Made by a program: the position numbers and the translations under genes
In this document: positions 1 to 6,717 of the stretch, in pieces
Layout: each line of letters opens with the position of its first letter
Numbering within the stretch: position 1 is the stretch's first letter
Origin: Bacteroidota bacterium
Lineage (GTDB): Bacteria; Bacteroidota; Bacteroidia; Chitinophagales; UBA2359
DNA length: 9,224 bases
NCBI GenBank assembly: GCA_020627525.1
Contig: JAHDGP010000158.1
Coordinates: 1 to 9,224 of the forward strand
Direction: 5' to 3'
The notes under the pieces: model-generated
Seen by the model: only the letters and a program-made list of their open reading frames with translations
Told to the model about the DNA's origin: nothing
The model's database searches: none

Positions 1-405
1 CATTTCTCTGGCTGTTGCACCCGCTTGACGCAATACCGTCCAACTTTTTCTGATGGATTGACTGCCTCCAGCTACTTGTCTATCAAAATCAATACTCAAT
101 GGAGCCTGTTCAACAACAACGTCTTCCCAATCAACACCTAACTCTTCCGCAACAATCATTGGCATAGCTGTTTTTACATTTTGCCCTATTTCTGGATTTG
201 GAGAATATATACTAACAATTCCATGCTCTCCAATCTTTATAAAGGCATTGAGTTTTTGCCAATTTTGTGGTAAAATTTCTGAGACTATCTTTTCCACTGT
301 GTTATTGGTTGTATTGCCTGAAATACAATTAAAGCCTAAAAGCAATGCACCATTTGCTATTGCTGTGAGTTTTAGGAATGAACGACGTTGAATATTTTTA
401 CTCAT
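1..405 (-). CDS. Molybdopterin-binding subunit of an aldehyde oxidase/isoquinoline 1-oxidoreductase type hydroxylase (N-terminal part, cut by window edge)
   Basis: The first 135 codons are visible, reading from an ATG at 403-405 to the left edge with no stop. The protein starts MSKNIQRRSFLKLTAIANGA. The RRSFLK core is a twin-arginine (Tat) export signal followed by a hydrophobic stretch. Next come the segments IGEHGIVSIYSPNPEIGQ, MPMIVAEELGVDWEDVVVE and QVAGGSQSIRKSW, typical of the large (beta, IorB-like) subunit of xanthine dehydrogenase-family enzymes. In this family the large subunit holds the molybdopterin cofactor and substrate site, and the small 2Fe-2S subunit passes electrons. The complex probably acts in the periplasm, with the small subunit exported alongside this one. 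The iorA-like gene lies upstream on the same strand, 146 bp away. No Shine-Dalgarno precedes the start; the leader is A-rich. The substrate cannot be told from this fragment. The family call is firm; the specific name isoquinoline oxidoreductase is only the nearest label. Confidence 0.88.
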   Translation of the reverse strand, partial: MSKNIQRRSFLKLTAIANGALLLGFNCISGNTTNNTVEKIVSEILPQNWQKLNAFIKIGEHGIVSIYSPNPEIGQNVKTAMPMIVAEELGVDWEDVVVEQAPLSIDFDRQVAGGSQSIRKSWTVLRQAGATAREM

Positions 406-422
406 TTTTTTGTTTTTTATTT

Positions 423-555
423 GGAAAACCGCCAAGTTTTTTTTCGAGGGGAATCGCCAAGAATCCACAAAAAATTTTTGAGGGAAACCTCCAAGTTTTT
501 TTCGAGGGAAACCGCAAAAATTTTTTTTGAGAGAAACCGCGAGGGTTTCCCCTAC
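423..555. repeat. Degenerate ~25-bp tandem repeat array between iorA-like and iorB-like genes
   Basis: Five imperfect units begin at about 423, 449, 483, 507 and 532, with lengths 26, 34, 24, 25 and ~24. Each opens with GGAAACCGCC or a close variant (GGAATCGCC, GGAAACCTCC, GAAACCGCG), continues into an A/T block, and the first four end in (C)GAG. The second unit is longer and contains AATCCACAAAAA. The last unit forms a short inverted repeat (GAAACC at 533-538, GGTTTC at 544-549) and touches the stop codon of the iorA-like gene (552-554). The A/T-rich part fits a dispersed intergenic repeat better than a coding sequence. Confidence 0.75.
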
Positions 556-998
556 AATGATTTTATTGCGGCTTTAATTCGAGTATAGGTCCCACAACGG
601 CAAAGGTTGCCATGCATCGCTTGGTCAATTTGCTCATCTGTTGGTTTGGGGTGTTTTTTCAATAAATATGCAGCATTCATTATTTGCCCTGCCTGACAAT
701 ACCCGCATTGAGGAACATCAAATGCTCGCCAAGCTTCTTGAAGTGGATGTTTGGCCTGATCGTCCAAACCTTCGATTGTGGTAACTTCTTTGTCTTTTAC
801 GGTTGAAATAGCGACGGAGCAGGAGCGAGCAACTCGTTCCCCTAAATGCACAGAACAAGCTCCACATTGAGCAATTCCACATCCATATTTGGTTCCTACC
901 AATCCCAATGAGTCTCTTAATACCCACAAAAGAGGTGTATCTGGATCAACATCTATTTCATAGGATTGTTTATTGACAGATAGTTTAAATTTAGCCAT
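552..998 (-). CDS. 2Fe-2S small subunit of a molybdenum hydroxylase (IorA/CoxS-like)
   Basis: This 148-residue protein is the electron-transfer subunit that pairs with the large subunit encoded downstream. The N-terminal plant-type ferredoxin domain carries C40, C45, C48 and C60 (motif CGIAQCGACSVHL then RSC). The C-terminal four-helix domain carries C98, C101, C133 and C135 (QCGYCQAGQIM and NLCRCGTYTRI). All eight cluster ligands are intact, and the length is normal for the family. It has no signal peptide of its own; in related enzymes it is exported folded together with the Tat-bearing large subunit, which I infer here. Order small then large subunit matches the usual operon. The ATG at 996-998 directly precedes the conserved start (AKFKLSVNKQ), with only a weak AGAG upstream. 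The stop codon lies at the edge of the repeat array. Confidence 0.93.
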   Translation of the reverse strand: MAKFKLSVNKQSYEIDVDPDTPLLWVLRDSLGLVGTKYGCGIAQCGACSVHLGERVARSCSVAISTVKDKEVTTIEGLDDQAKHPLQEAWRAFDVPQCGYCQAGQIMNAAYLLKKHPKPTDEQIDQAMHGNLCRCGTYTRIKAAIKSL

Positions 999-1337
999 AA
1001 TACTCTTTTTTTGCTAGGATTAAGTTAGGAAAAATTGCTGATATTGATTTAAATATTAACCTTTTTTGTGTTCTTTGGAAAATTAAGGAAATCCACAAAA
1101 AGCCCGCCCTGTCCTTCGACACTGCTCATTAGACAATGGAAACGCCAAAAAATATCTTTATAATATTGAGAATAAAATTTATTCTAAAGAATAGATGATA
1201 CTTTTCAGATGTCTAAATTTTAAAATAAACAATATGTTGCAAGAATCCTTTAATAAGTAGTATGTTACTATCTTAAACAATGTTAACAACTATCACAATC
1301 TCGTATTAGAAAGCTAAATTTATAAAAAAAATATTTT
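999..1337. other. Divergent intergenic region with a dispersed-repeat fragment
   Basis: No credible gene lies in these 339 bp, which separate the minus-strand hydroxylase operon from the plus-strand GLPGLI gene and should hold both promoters. The part from about 1084 to 1150 is richer in G+C than its surroundings. It contains AATCCACAAAAA (1090-1101), a 12-mer also present at 462-473 in the repeat array, then CCTTCGACACTGCTCATTAG and AACGCCAAAAA. This looks like a worn copy of dispersed intergenic repeats. The rest is plain AT-rich sequence. I find no convincing TTTG/TAnnTTTG pair for either gene. Confidence 0.6.
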
Positions 1338-2138
1338 ATGAAAGTTTTAAATCTATTAGTTATACTGTTTTTTCCTTTGTTTCTTTTTGGACAAAATCAA
1401 GGAAAAATTGTTTATCAGGACTTAACTGAACTTGACATTGAACTACCACCAGAAAGACAACAGTACGCAAGTATGATTCCAAAAGAATTTAAAAGTGTAA
1501 TGGAACTGTATTTCAATGATACTGAAAGCTACTACAAAGAGGATGAAACAGCGGCGGAAGAATCGGAGGACAATCCTTTTGGCGGCAAAACAAGAAGATG
1601 GAGAATGGGGGGCGGAAGCAGTGCTAAATATTATTTCAACACTGCTGAAAATAAAACTTTGATAGCTGATAATATGATGGATAAAGAATTTTTGATTACT
1701 TCAGAAATTGAAAAACACGAATGGAAGGTTTCTCCTGACCAAGCAGAAATTGCAGGATATGTATGTATGAAAGCGGAAACTGTTATTGACAGCACGAACG
1801 TTATCGCTTGGTTTACTCCACAAATTCCTATTTCAATTGGACCTGGAAAATATACTGGTCTTCCTGGCGCCATCCTTAAAGTAGAAACGGAAACTGCTTT
1901 CAAAAGAGGAAATTTTGCTAAAGGAAAAAGCTTTAAAACCATTCTTGCCACTTCTGTTGAAATGAATGATTTTGATGATCAAATTGAAGTACCAAAAAAA
2001 GGCAAGAAAGTAAGCCCCGATGAATTTGATGCAATTAGAAAAGAGAAAATGGAGGAAATGAGAAAAATGTGGCAAGGAAACAAAGGTGGTCAAGCTGGTG
2101 GCAAACGTGGAAGTAGATGGGGAAGCGGAAACAGGTAA
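1338..2138 (+). CDS. GLPGLI family secreted protein
   Basis: This is a 266-residue protein with a Sec signal peptide (residues 1 to about 18; MKVLNLLVILFFPLFLFG, then QNQG). The family signature is clear: ITSEIEKHEWKV around 120-131, YVCMKAE around 141-147, AWFTPQIPISIGPGKYTGLP around 157-176 and the name-giving GLPGAILKVE at 174-183. GLPGLI proteins are restricted largely to Bacteroidota and have no established biochemical role; most are predicted periplasmic or envelope proteins. Two parts are unusual: an acidic then Gly/Arg-rich stretch (about 67-95: DETAAEESEDNPFGG, then RRWRMGGGSS), and a basic glycine-rich tail after about residue 245 (QGNKGGQAGGKRGSRWGSGN). The ATG follows an A/T-only leader with no Shine-Dalgarno. 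The outer-membrane barrel gene starts 34 bp downstream, so an operon is likely and the two products may act together. Confidence 0.9.
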   Translation: MKVLNLLVILFFPLFLFGQNQGKIVYQDLTELDIELPPERQQYASMIPKEFKSVMELYFNDTESYYKEDETAAEESEDNPFGGKTRRWRMGGGSSAKYYFNTAENKTLIADNMMDKEFLITSEIEKHEWKVSPDQAEIAGYVCMKAETVIDSTNVIAWFTPQIPISIGPGKYTGLPGAILKVETETAFKRGNFAKGKSFKTILATSVEMNDFDDQIEVPKKGKKVSPDEFDAIRKEKMEEMRKMWQGNKGGQAGGKRGSRWGSGNR

Positions 2139-2172
2139 TTCATTTTCGATAGAAAAATTCATATAACAGCTA

Positions 2173-4908
2173 ATGGTTAAGAAATTTGTTTTTTGGGGAA
2201 TAATTGCAGTCTTGTTGTCTGCATTTGCAATAAATGCAAATGCTCAAAATAAATCTGAAATTATTGGGACAGTATTGGATTCATTGAACACGCCAATGCA
2301 AGGCGCAACTGTAATGTTGATGCATCCTGCAGATGACAAATTGGAGAGCTTTGGCTTAGTTGGTGCGAAAGGTCAGTTTAGAGTTACCTCAGAAAGTTAT
2401 GGTACTTTTAAGCTACAAATAACTTTTGTTGGCTACGGTACTTTTGCAAGAGAGGTTGTTGTAAATAATCCCAATGTTGATATGGGTGAAATTGTATTGA
2501 GAACGGATGCTGTTTTGCTTGAGGGGGTTACTGTTACAGATTCATTTATCCCTATAAAGATCAAAAAAGACACCGTAGAATATAATGCAAATGCCTTTAA
2601 AACAAAACCCAATGCCACTGTTGAAGACTTGCTTAAAAAGCTTCCTGGTGTGGAAGTGGACAAAGAGGGAAATGTTACTGCACAAGGCGAAGAAGTAAAA
2701 AAAGTATTGGTAGATGGCAAACAGTTTTTTGAAGATGATCCCAAAGTCGCTACCAAAAACATACCTGCTGATGTTGTTGACAAAGTGCAAGTATTTGATA
2801 AAAAATCGGACTTTTCTGAATTCTCTGGTATTGATGATGGCAAGCAAGAAAAAGCCATTAATCTTGAAATCAAGGATGGAATGAACAAGGGTGTTTTTGG
2901 AAATGTGAAAGCTGGATATGGTTATGAAGATTTTTATGAAGCGGGAGCAAACCTTAACAGGTTTACAGATAAAATGCAAATGACTGTTTTGGCAAATACC
3001 AACAATATTAATGAGCGTGCTTTTTCTATCAGAGATTATTTGAATTTTTCTGGAGGTTTGGAAGATTTAATGTCTGGAGGAAATTTTGATTTCTCCGCTG
3101 TTCCAAGAAATTTAAGAGAAAATTCTGGAATTACTGATGCTGTTTCAGCGGGTTTAAATTTCAACTTTGATTTCAATGAAAAAACGAAATTCCGTTCCAA
3201 TTACTTTTTCAACAAGTCTGACAATATTACCAATATAAATTCTTCTATTCAAAATAATATTTTAGGCTTTAATACAGATTCTGACTCTGATGAATCCAGT
3301 GATTTCAACAATCATCGTTTTAGGACAAAACTCACCCATCAATTTGATGCCAATCAAGATATAAAAATAGACCTTAATCTCGCACTTACAGATTCTGACA
3401 GTAATGAAGATAGTAATTCAAAGACTGTTGTTCCTGTCGATATTTTGAAAAATTCAAGCATTACAGACAATCGAACTTTGAGTGACATTCTAAATTGGAC
3501 AGGACAATTATCTTATCGAAAAAAATTCAAAAAGAAAGGAAGATTTCTGACGACTGATCTGGGATATAATGACACGAATAATTCAGAGTTAAGATATTTG
3601 CAAAACACATTAGAATCCTATCCTAGTATTGATTTGACAAATATTGAAATTCAAGACCAACTGCAAGATAAAAATACTTATCAAGATAACTATGCTGTCA
3701 GTGTAAATTATGTGGAACCTGTTGGTGAAGCGAAATATTTAAACTTTAAAGTTTCCAGAGCTGGATATACGAATGAACGCAACAAAGAATTTTCAGATTT
3801 TAATGCTTCAGACGACATTTACGTTAAGGATGAAATTTTATCCAACCAGTTTAAAAGCGATTATGGTCAAAATACTGGTGGATTGGCTTTCAAAGACATT
3901 AGGAAAAAATTTAGTTATACAGTTGGTCTAGATTATCAATACATTGATCTTAAAAATAAAGATTTGGATACGAATGAAAGTATTGATAAAACGTATAATG
4001 GTTTGCTGCCAAATGCTGATTTCAAGTACGAGTTGAATAAGTCTGCTAGTATTGAATTGAAATACAATACTGAATTGAGTATCCCATCTATTGATCGTTT
4101 GCAGCCTGTTTTGGACAACAGTAATAGGCAAAATATTTACATTGGAAATCCAGATTTGGATAGGGAATATTTACATCAATTTAGAGTCAATTTTAGAAAC
4201 TTCAATCAGTTTTATTTAAGGTCTCTTTTCTTTGGAATTACGAGTCAATTTAAGGAAGACAATATTATTGAATCTAGAGTTACGGATGAAAAATTTACGA
4301 CTACGACTACGCCTGTTAATTTGGGGAACGCGTGGACTAACAGTGCTTATTACAATTTCAAAACACCTTTTCAAAATGCCAATCTGCAAATCAGTTTGAG
4401 GGGAAATTTATCAGTTAACAATTCTGATTTATCTGTTAACAGTGAAATTGACCAAAGTACATTTACTGTATATTCTCAAACCATTCAATTGGAAAATAAA
4501 AAGAAAGAACTTATTGATGTTTTGGCTGGATTTAAAATGAATTCAAATTTTAATAATTATAAGGAAAACAGTGATCAGAATCAAAGCTATTTCACTTACA
4601 ATTATTACTCAGATTTGGTGTGGTACCTTTCGGATACTTGGACTTGGGATGTTAGCTATGAACATCAACGGTATTCTGCTGAGCAGTTTGGCGAAGAAAC
4701 ACAGATAAACTTTCTAAACTCTTCCATTACCAAAACATTTTTGGATAACCAAATAAGTGTTTATGTTAAGGGTATGAACCTATTGGATGAAAGCTTGAAT
4801 ATTTCCAGAACAAGTTTTGCCAACACAAACAGTGAAACCATTAGAAACCGAATTGGTCGATATGTGATGTTGGGGGCACGTTATAAAATACGGTCGTTTG
4901 GGAAATGA
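2173..4908 (+). CDS. Outer-membrane beta-barrel protein, TonB-receptor-like, with carboxypeptidase-regulatory-like N-terminal domain
   Basis: This 911-residue protein has a signal peptide (1-24, ending NANA before Q25). A carboxypeptidase-regulatory-like Ig-type domain follows at about 28-110 (IIGTVLDSLNTPMQGATVML, LQITFVGYGTF, GEIVLRTDAVLLEGVTV). A plug-like domain spans about 118-235 (KKDTVEYNANAFKTKPNATV, EDLLKKLPGVEVDKEGNVT, VLVDGKQFF). A long barrel rich in alternating aromatic/polar strands runs to the C-terminus (YVMLGARYKI). This matches the outer-membrane beta-barrel family common in Bacteroidota. It is related to TonB-dependent receptors but often paired with GLPGLI proteins rather than with a SusD lipoprotein; no SusD is present here. 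I see no clear TonB box, so active transport is uncertain. Acidic Ser/Asp clusters at about 369-377 and 407-416 probably lie in loops. It follows the GLPGLI gene by 34 bp. Ligand unknown. Confidence 0.9.
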   Translation: MVKKFVFWGIIAVLLSAFAINANAQNKSEIIGTVLDSLNTPMQGATVMLMHPADDKLESFGLVGAKGQFRVTSESYGTFKLQITFVGYGTFAREVVVNNPNVDMGEIVLRTDAVLLEGVTVTDSFIPIKIKKDTVEYNANAFKTKPNATVEDLLKKLPGVEVDKEGNVTAQGEEVKKVLVDGKQFFEDDPKVATKNIPADVVDKVQVFDKKSDFSEFSGIDDGKQEKAINLEIKDGMNKGVFGNVKAGYGYEDFYEAGANLNRFTDKMQMTVLANTNNINERAFSIRDYLNFSGGLEDLMSGGNFDFSAVPRNLRENSGITDAVSAGLNFNFDFNEKTKFRSNYFFNKSDNITNINSSIQNNILGFNTDSDSDESSDFNNHRFRTKLTHQFDANQDIKIDLNLALTDSDSNEDSNSKTVVPVDILKNSSITDNRTLSDILNWTGQLSYRKKFKKKGRFLTTDLGYNDTNNSELRYLQNTLESYPSIDLTNIEIQDQLQDKNTYQDNYAVSVNYVEPVGEAKYLNFKVSRAGYTNERNKEFSDFNASDDIYVKDEILSNQFKSDYGQNTGGLAFKDIRKKFSYTVGLDYQYIDLKNKDLDTNESIDKTYNGLLPNADFKYELNKSASIELKYNTELSIPSIDRLQPVLDNSNRQNIYIGNPDLDREYLHQFRVNFRNFNQFYLRSLFFGITSQFKEDNIIESRVTDEKFTTTTTPVNLGNAWTNSAYYNFKTPFQNANLQISLRGNLSVNNSDLSVNSEIDQSTFTVYSQTIQLENKKKELIDVLAGFKMNSNFNNYKENSDQNQSYFTYNYYSDLVWYLSDTWTWDVSYEHQRYSAEQFGEETQINFLNSSITKTFLDNQISVYVKGMNLLDESLNISRTSFANTNSETIRNRIGRYVMLGARYKIRSFGK

Positions 4909-4921
4909 TGGTTGTTGGATA

Positions 4922-4947
4922 TAGAGACGCAATTTATCGCGTCTTTA
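4922..4947. terminator. Palindrome between convergent genes, possible bidirectional terminator
   Basis: TAGAGACGC (4922-4930) pairs with GCGTCTTTA (4939-4947), giving a 9-bp stem with one G-U pair and an 8-nt loop. It sits in the 44-bp gap between the stop codons of the barrel gene and ppx, where both transcripts must end. There is no long T-run directly after it on either strand, so intrinsic termination is plausible rather than certain. The core resembles GAGACGC/GCGTCTC palindromes that I recall as dispersed repeats in many bacterial genomes. Confidence 0.5.
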
Positions 4948-4952
4948 CACGA

Positions 4953-5852
4953 TTACATTTTTCCTTTTTCACGCAAATAATCGTTGTAAACTTCACGGAT
5001 AATGCCATCGGACAATCCGATTTTTGGAACAAACAACCTTTTGATATTCGCCCAATCCAAAACATTGTTAAATATTTTGGCTGCTGGTGCAATCACATCT
5101 GCACGGTCTGCCTTTATATCATAATTGATCATTCGCTCTCTAACGGTATAACTATCTAGCTCTTTTTGAATTTGCTTTAATGTTGATGGAATAATTGCCT
5201 CATTGGGATTATTAAAAAACAATTTGTGAATTTTAACAATATTCCCTCCTGAACCCAAGCCATAAATATTGTCGTAAGTCTGGTTCAGTTTTGACAACCA
5301 GACCTTCATTTCTTCCCAGGTTTCTTCTTCGACAATGTCATTCAATACTCTTAATGTTCCTATTTTAAAAGATTTATTTTCAACAACTTTACCATTGTGA
5401 AAAACGACAAACTCTGTACTTCCTCCCCCAACATCAATATTCAAAAAAGTATCATGCATCTGATTTGCCAACAAATCACTAAAAGCAAAATATATGATTT
5501 CTGCTTCTTTTGTTCCAGGCACAACATCAATTGCAACACCCGTTTCAGATTCTATTCTATCGACAATTTTCTTATGATTTTTAGCCTCACGCATTGCCGA
5601 AGTAGCAAAAGCTTTGAAGTGTTCAACTCCGTAAATTTCCATCAAGTTTTTAAAAGCTGAACAAGCTTTGGATAAAAGAACAATTTTGTTTTCAAAAATT
5701 TCACCATCCAAAAAAGATTGTTCTCCCAAACGAATTGGCGCACGTACTAGTAATTCTTTATTTAGAGATATTTTTTTATTTTTCTTTTGTAGCACATTAC
5801 AAATCAGTAATCTCACGGCATTGGAACCTATATCAATCGCAGCTAATTTCAA
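4953..5852 (-). CDS. ppx: Short Ppx/GppA family phosphatase (exopolyphosphatase or pppGpp phosphatase)
   Basis: This 299-residue protein has the ASKHA (actin-like) fold of the Ppx/GppA family. Visible motifs are the first phosphate loop AIDIGSNAVRLLI (5-17), ATSAMREA (83-90), the G-T-K-E-A-E segment (113-118) where E116 probably matches the family's catalytic glutamate, the second phosphate loop NIDVGGGSTEFVV (138-150) and GLGSGGNI further on. Known members remove terminal phosphate from polyphosphate or from pppGpp; sequence alone does not separate the two. It has only the two catalytic domains, as usual for short members, and lacks the C-terminal HD-like part of the ~510-residue E. coli enzymes. 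The start is TTG at 5850-5852: the conserved KLAAIDIGSN begins at once after it, and an in-frame TAA lies three codons upstream. It is head to head with the MESH1-like gene. Confidence 0.9.
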   Translation of the reverse strand: MKLAAIDIGSNAVRLLICNVLQKKNKKISLNKELLVRAPIRLGEQSFLDGEIFENKIVLLSKACSAFKNLMEIYGVEHFKAFATSAMREAKNHKKIVDRIESETGVAIDVVPGTKEAEIIYFAFSDLLANQMHDTFLNIDVGGGSTEFVVFHNGKVVENKSFKIGTLRVLNDIVEEETWEEMKVWLSKLNQTYDNIYGLGSGGNIVKIHKLFFNNPNEAIIPSTLKQIQKELDSYTVRERMINYDIKADRADVIAPAAKIFNNVLDWANIKRLFVPKIGLSDGIIREVYNDYLREKGKM

Positions 5853-5886
5853 ATCTATTTATTTTTTTTTATTTTTAAACCAAGAA

Positions 5887-5918
5887 CAAAGATACTTCAG
5901 CAAACCGTAACAAACAAA
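5887..5918 (-). promoter_or_regulatory. Candidate Bacteroidota-type promoter for ppx
   Basis: On the minus strand TATCTTTG (5887-5894) matches the Bacteroidota -7 consensus TAnnTTTG exactly. A TTTG at 5915-5918 lies 20 bp further upstream, within the usual -33 spacing. A second TTTG at 5911-5914 would give a 16-bp spacer. The -7 element is about 34 bp before the TTG start of ppx, leaving a short leader. Confidence 0.6.
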
Positions 5919-6109
5919 AAACCTATTTTCTTTACAGACTTTCTATATTCTTGATTAATTTATCTACCCAAAAAGGTCATGAAAGTGAAAGATTCTCCTT
6001 TCCTAATACCAAAAAACAAGCCAAGTTGAACTGTTAAGTATCTTACTACGTATTGATTAATACAGCTTAAAAGCTTAAATTAGAGTTGATTTCAATTAAA
6101 ATACAGAAT

Positions 6110-6682
6110 ATGGAAAATGATGACTTGCTGCCACAGTTGATAAATGTTTTGCATTTTGCCTCACAAAAGCATAAATATCAGACGAGAAAAGATGGAAAAA
6201 TTCCTTACATAAACCACCCAATTCAAGTTGCTAAAATTTTAGCCGAAAATGGGGAAAATGATATTTCACTTTTATCAGCTGCTATTTTGCACGATACAAT
6301 AGAAGATACTGACACTTCACCTGAAGAAATTTTAGAAAATTTTGGAGAAGATGTTTTACAAATTGTACTGGATTGCACAGACGATAAAAATTTGTCAAAA
6401 CATGAGAGAAAAGAAAAGCAAATAACTTCTGCTTCTTCAAAATGTAGATCTGCCAGAGCATTGAAAATTGCCGATAAAATTTGCAATATTAAAGACATTA
6501 TTGGCAACCCACCAAAAGGTTGGTCAATTAAAAGAAAAGAAGAATATTTGGACTGGTCTGATAAAGTTGTCACTGAATTAAGTGGAACGAATGTCCAACT
6601 TGAAAATCATTTTAGTGAAGTTTTATCCAACTGTCGAGCAAAGCTTGAGAAGCAAAAAGAGAAAGAATTAGATACAGTTTAG
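6110..6682 (+). CDS. MESH1-like HD-domain hydrolase (small alarmone hydrolase family)
   Basis: This 190-residue single-domain HD hydrolase is very close in motif order to metazoan MESH1 (HDDC3) and to the hydrolase half of RelA/SpoT proteins. Visible are RKDGKIPYINHP (26-37), LLSAAILHDTIEDTDT (54-69), TDDKNLSKHERK (90-101), KIADKICNIKDI (119-130), PPKGWSIKRKEEYLDW (134-149) and GTNVQLE (159-165). The expected metal ligands H36, H61, D62 and D122 are present, as are E65 and N126 of the active site. MESH1 enzymes remove the 3'-pyrophosphate of ppGpp, and the human protein also acts as an NADPH phosphatase; either is possible here. There is no synthetase domain, TGS or ACT domain, so it is not a full RelA/SpoT. 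I chose the ATG at 6110-6112; a TTG at 6086 would add eight residues without family support. The gene is cytosolic and divergent from ppx. Confidence 0.88.
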   Translation: MENDDLLPQLINVLHFASQKHKYQTRKDGKIPYINHPIQVAKILAENGENDISLLSAAILHDTIEDTDTSPEEILENFGEDVLQIVLDCTDDKNLSKHERKEKQITSASSKCRSARALKIADKICNIKDIIGNPPKGWSIKRKEEYLDWSDKVVTELSGTNVQLENHFSEVLSNCRAKLEKQKEKELDTV

Positions 6683-6710
6683 GGACAAACTAAATAATTC
6701 GTCCCTAAAC
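6677..6710. terminator. Perfect 10-bp hairpin overlapping the MESH1-like stop codon
   Basis: GTTTAGGGAC (6677-6686) and GTCCCTAAAC (6701-6710) are perfect complements around a 14-nt A/T-rich loop. The left arm contains the TAG stop of the MESH1-like gene. The right arm ends 7 bp before the stop codon of the convergent YbaB-like gene. Placement between two gene ends suggests a shared terminator. On the plus strand a T-run only appears at about 6725, so it is not a textbook intrinsic terminator. Confidence 0.55.
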
Positions 6711-6717
6711 ACCCCTT

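Noticed and set aside
423..555. CRISPR array
   Set aside because: Units are degenerate, of unequal length and contiguous, with no unique spacers and no cas genes.
388..588. Open frame of 66 codons on the plus strand
   Set aside because: It runs through the repeat array and overlaps both hydroxylase genes; its Phe/Arg/Glu-rich product simply reflects the repeated A/T blocks.
2433..2979. Minus-strand open frames inside the barrel gene
   Set aside because: They are out-of-phase shadows of a long, clearly recognisable coding sequence and show no family motifs.
2173..4908. SusC of a polysaccharide utilisation locus
   Set aside because: No SusD, glycosidase or sensor gene is nearby, and the domain pattern and GLPGLI partner fit the outer-membrane beta-barrel family better.
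5397..5910. Plus-strand open frames over ppx
   Set aside because: They lie opposite the strongly supported Ppx/GppA coding sequence and have Phe/Ser/Cys-rich composition typical of antisense shadows.
6086..6109. TTG start giving an eight-residue longer MESH1-like protein
   Set aside because: The ATG at 6110 places the HD motifs at the positions usual for the family; the extra residues have no counterpart.
6110..6682. Bifunctional RelA/SpoT
   Set aside because: Only the hydrolase HD domain is present; there are no synthetase, TGS or ACT regions.
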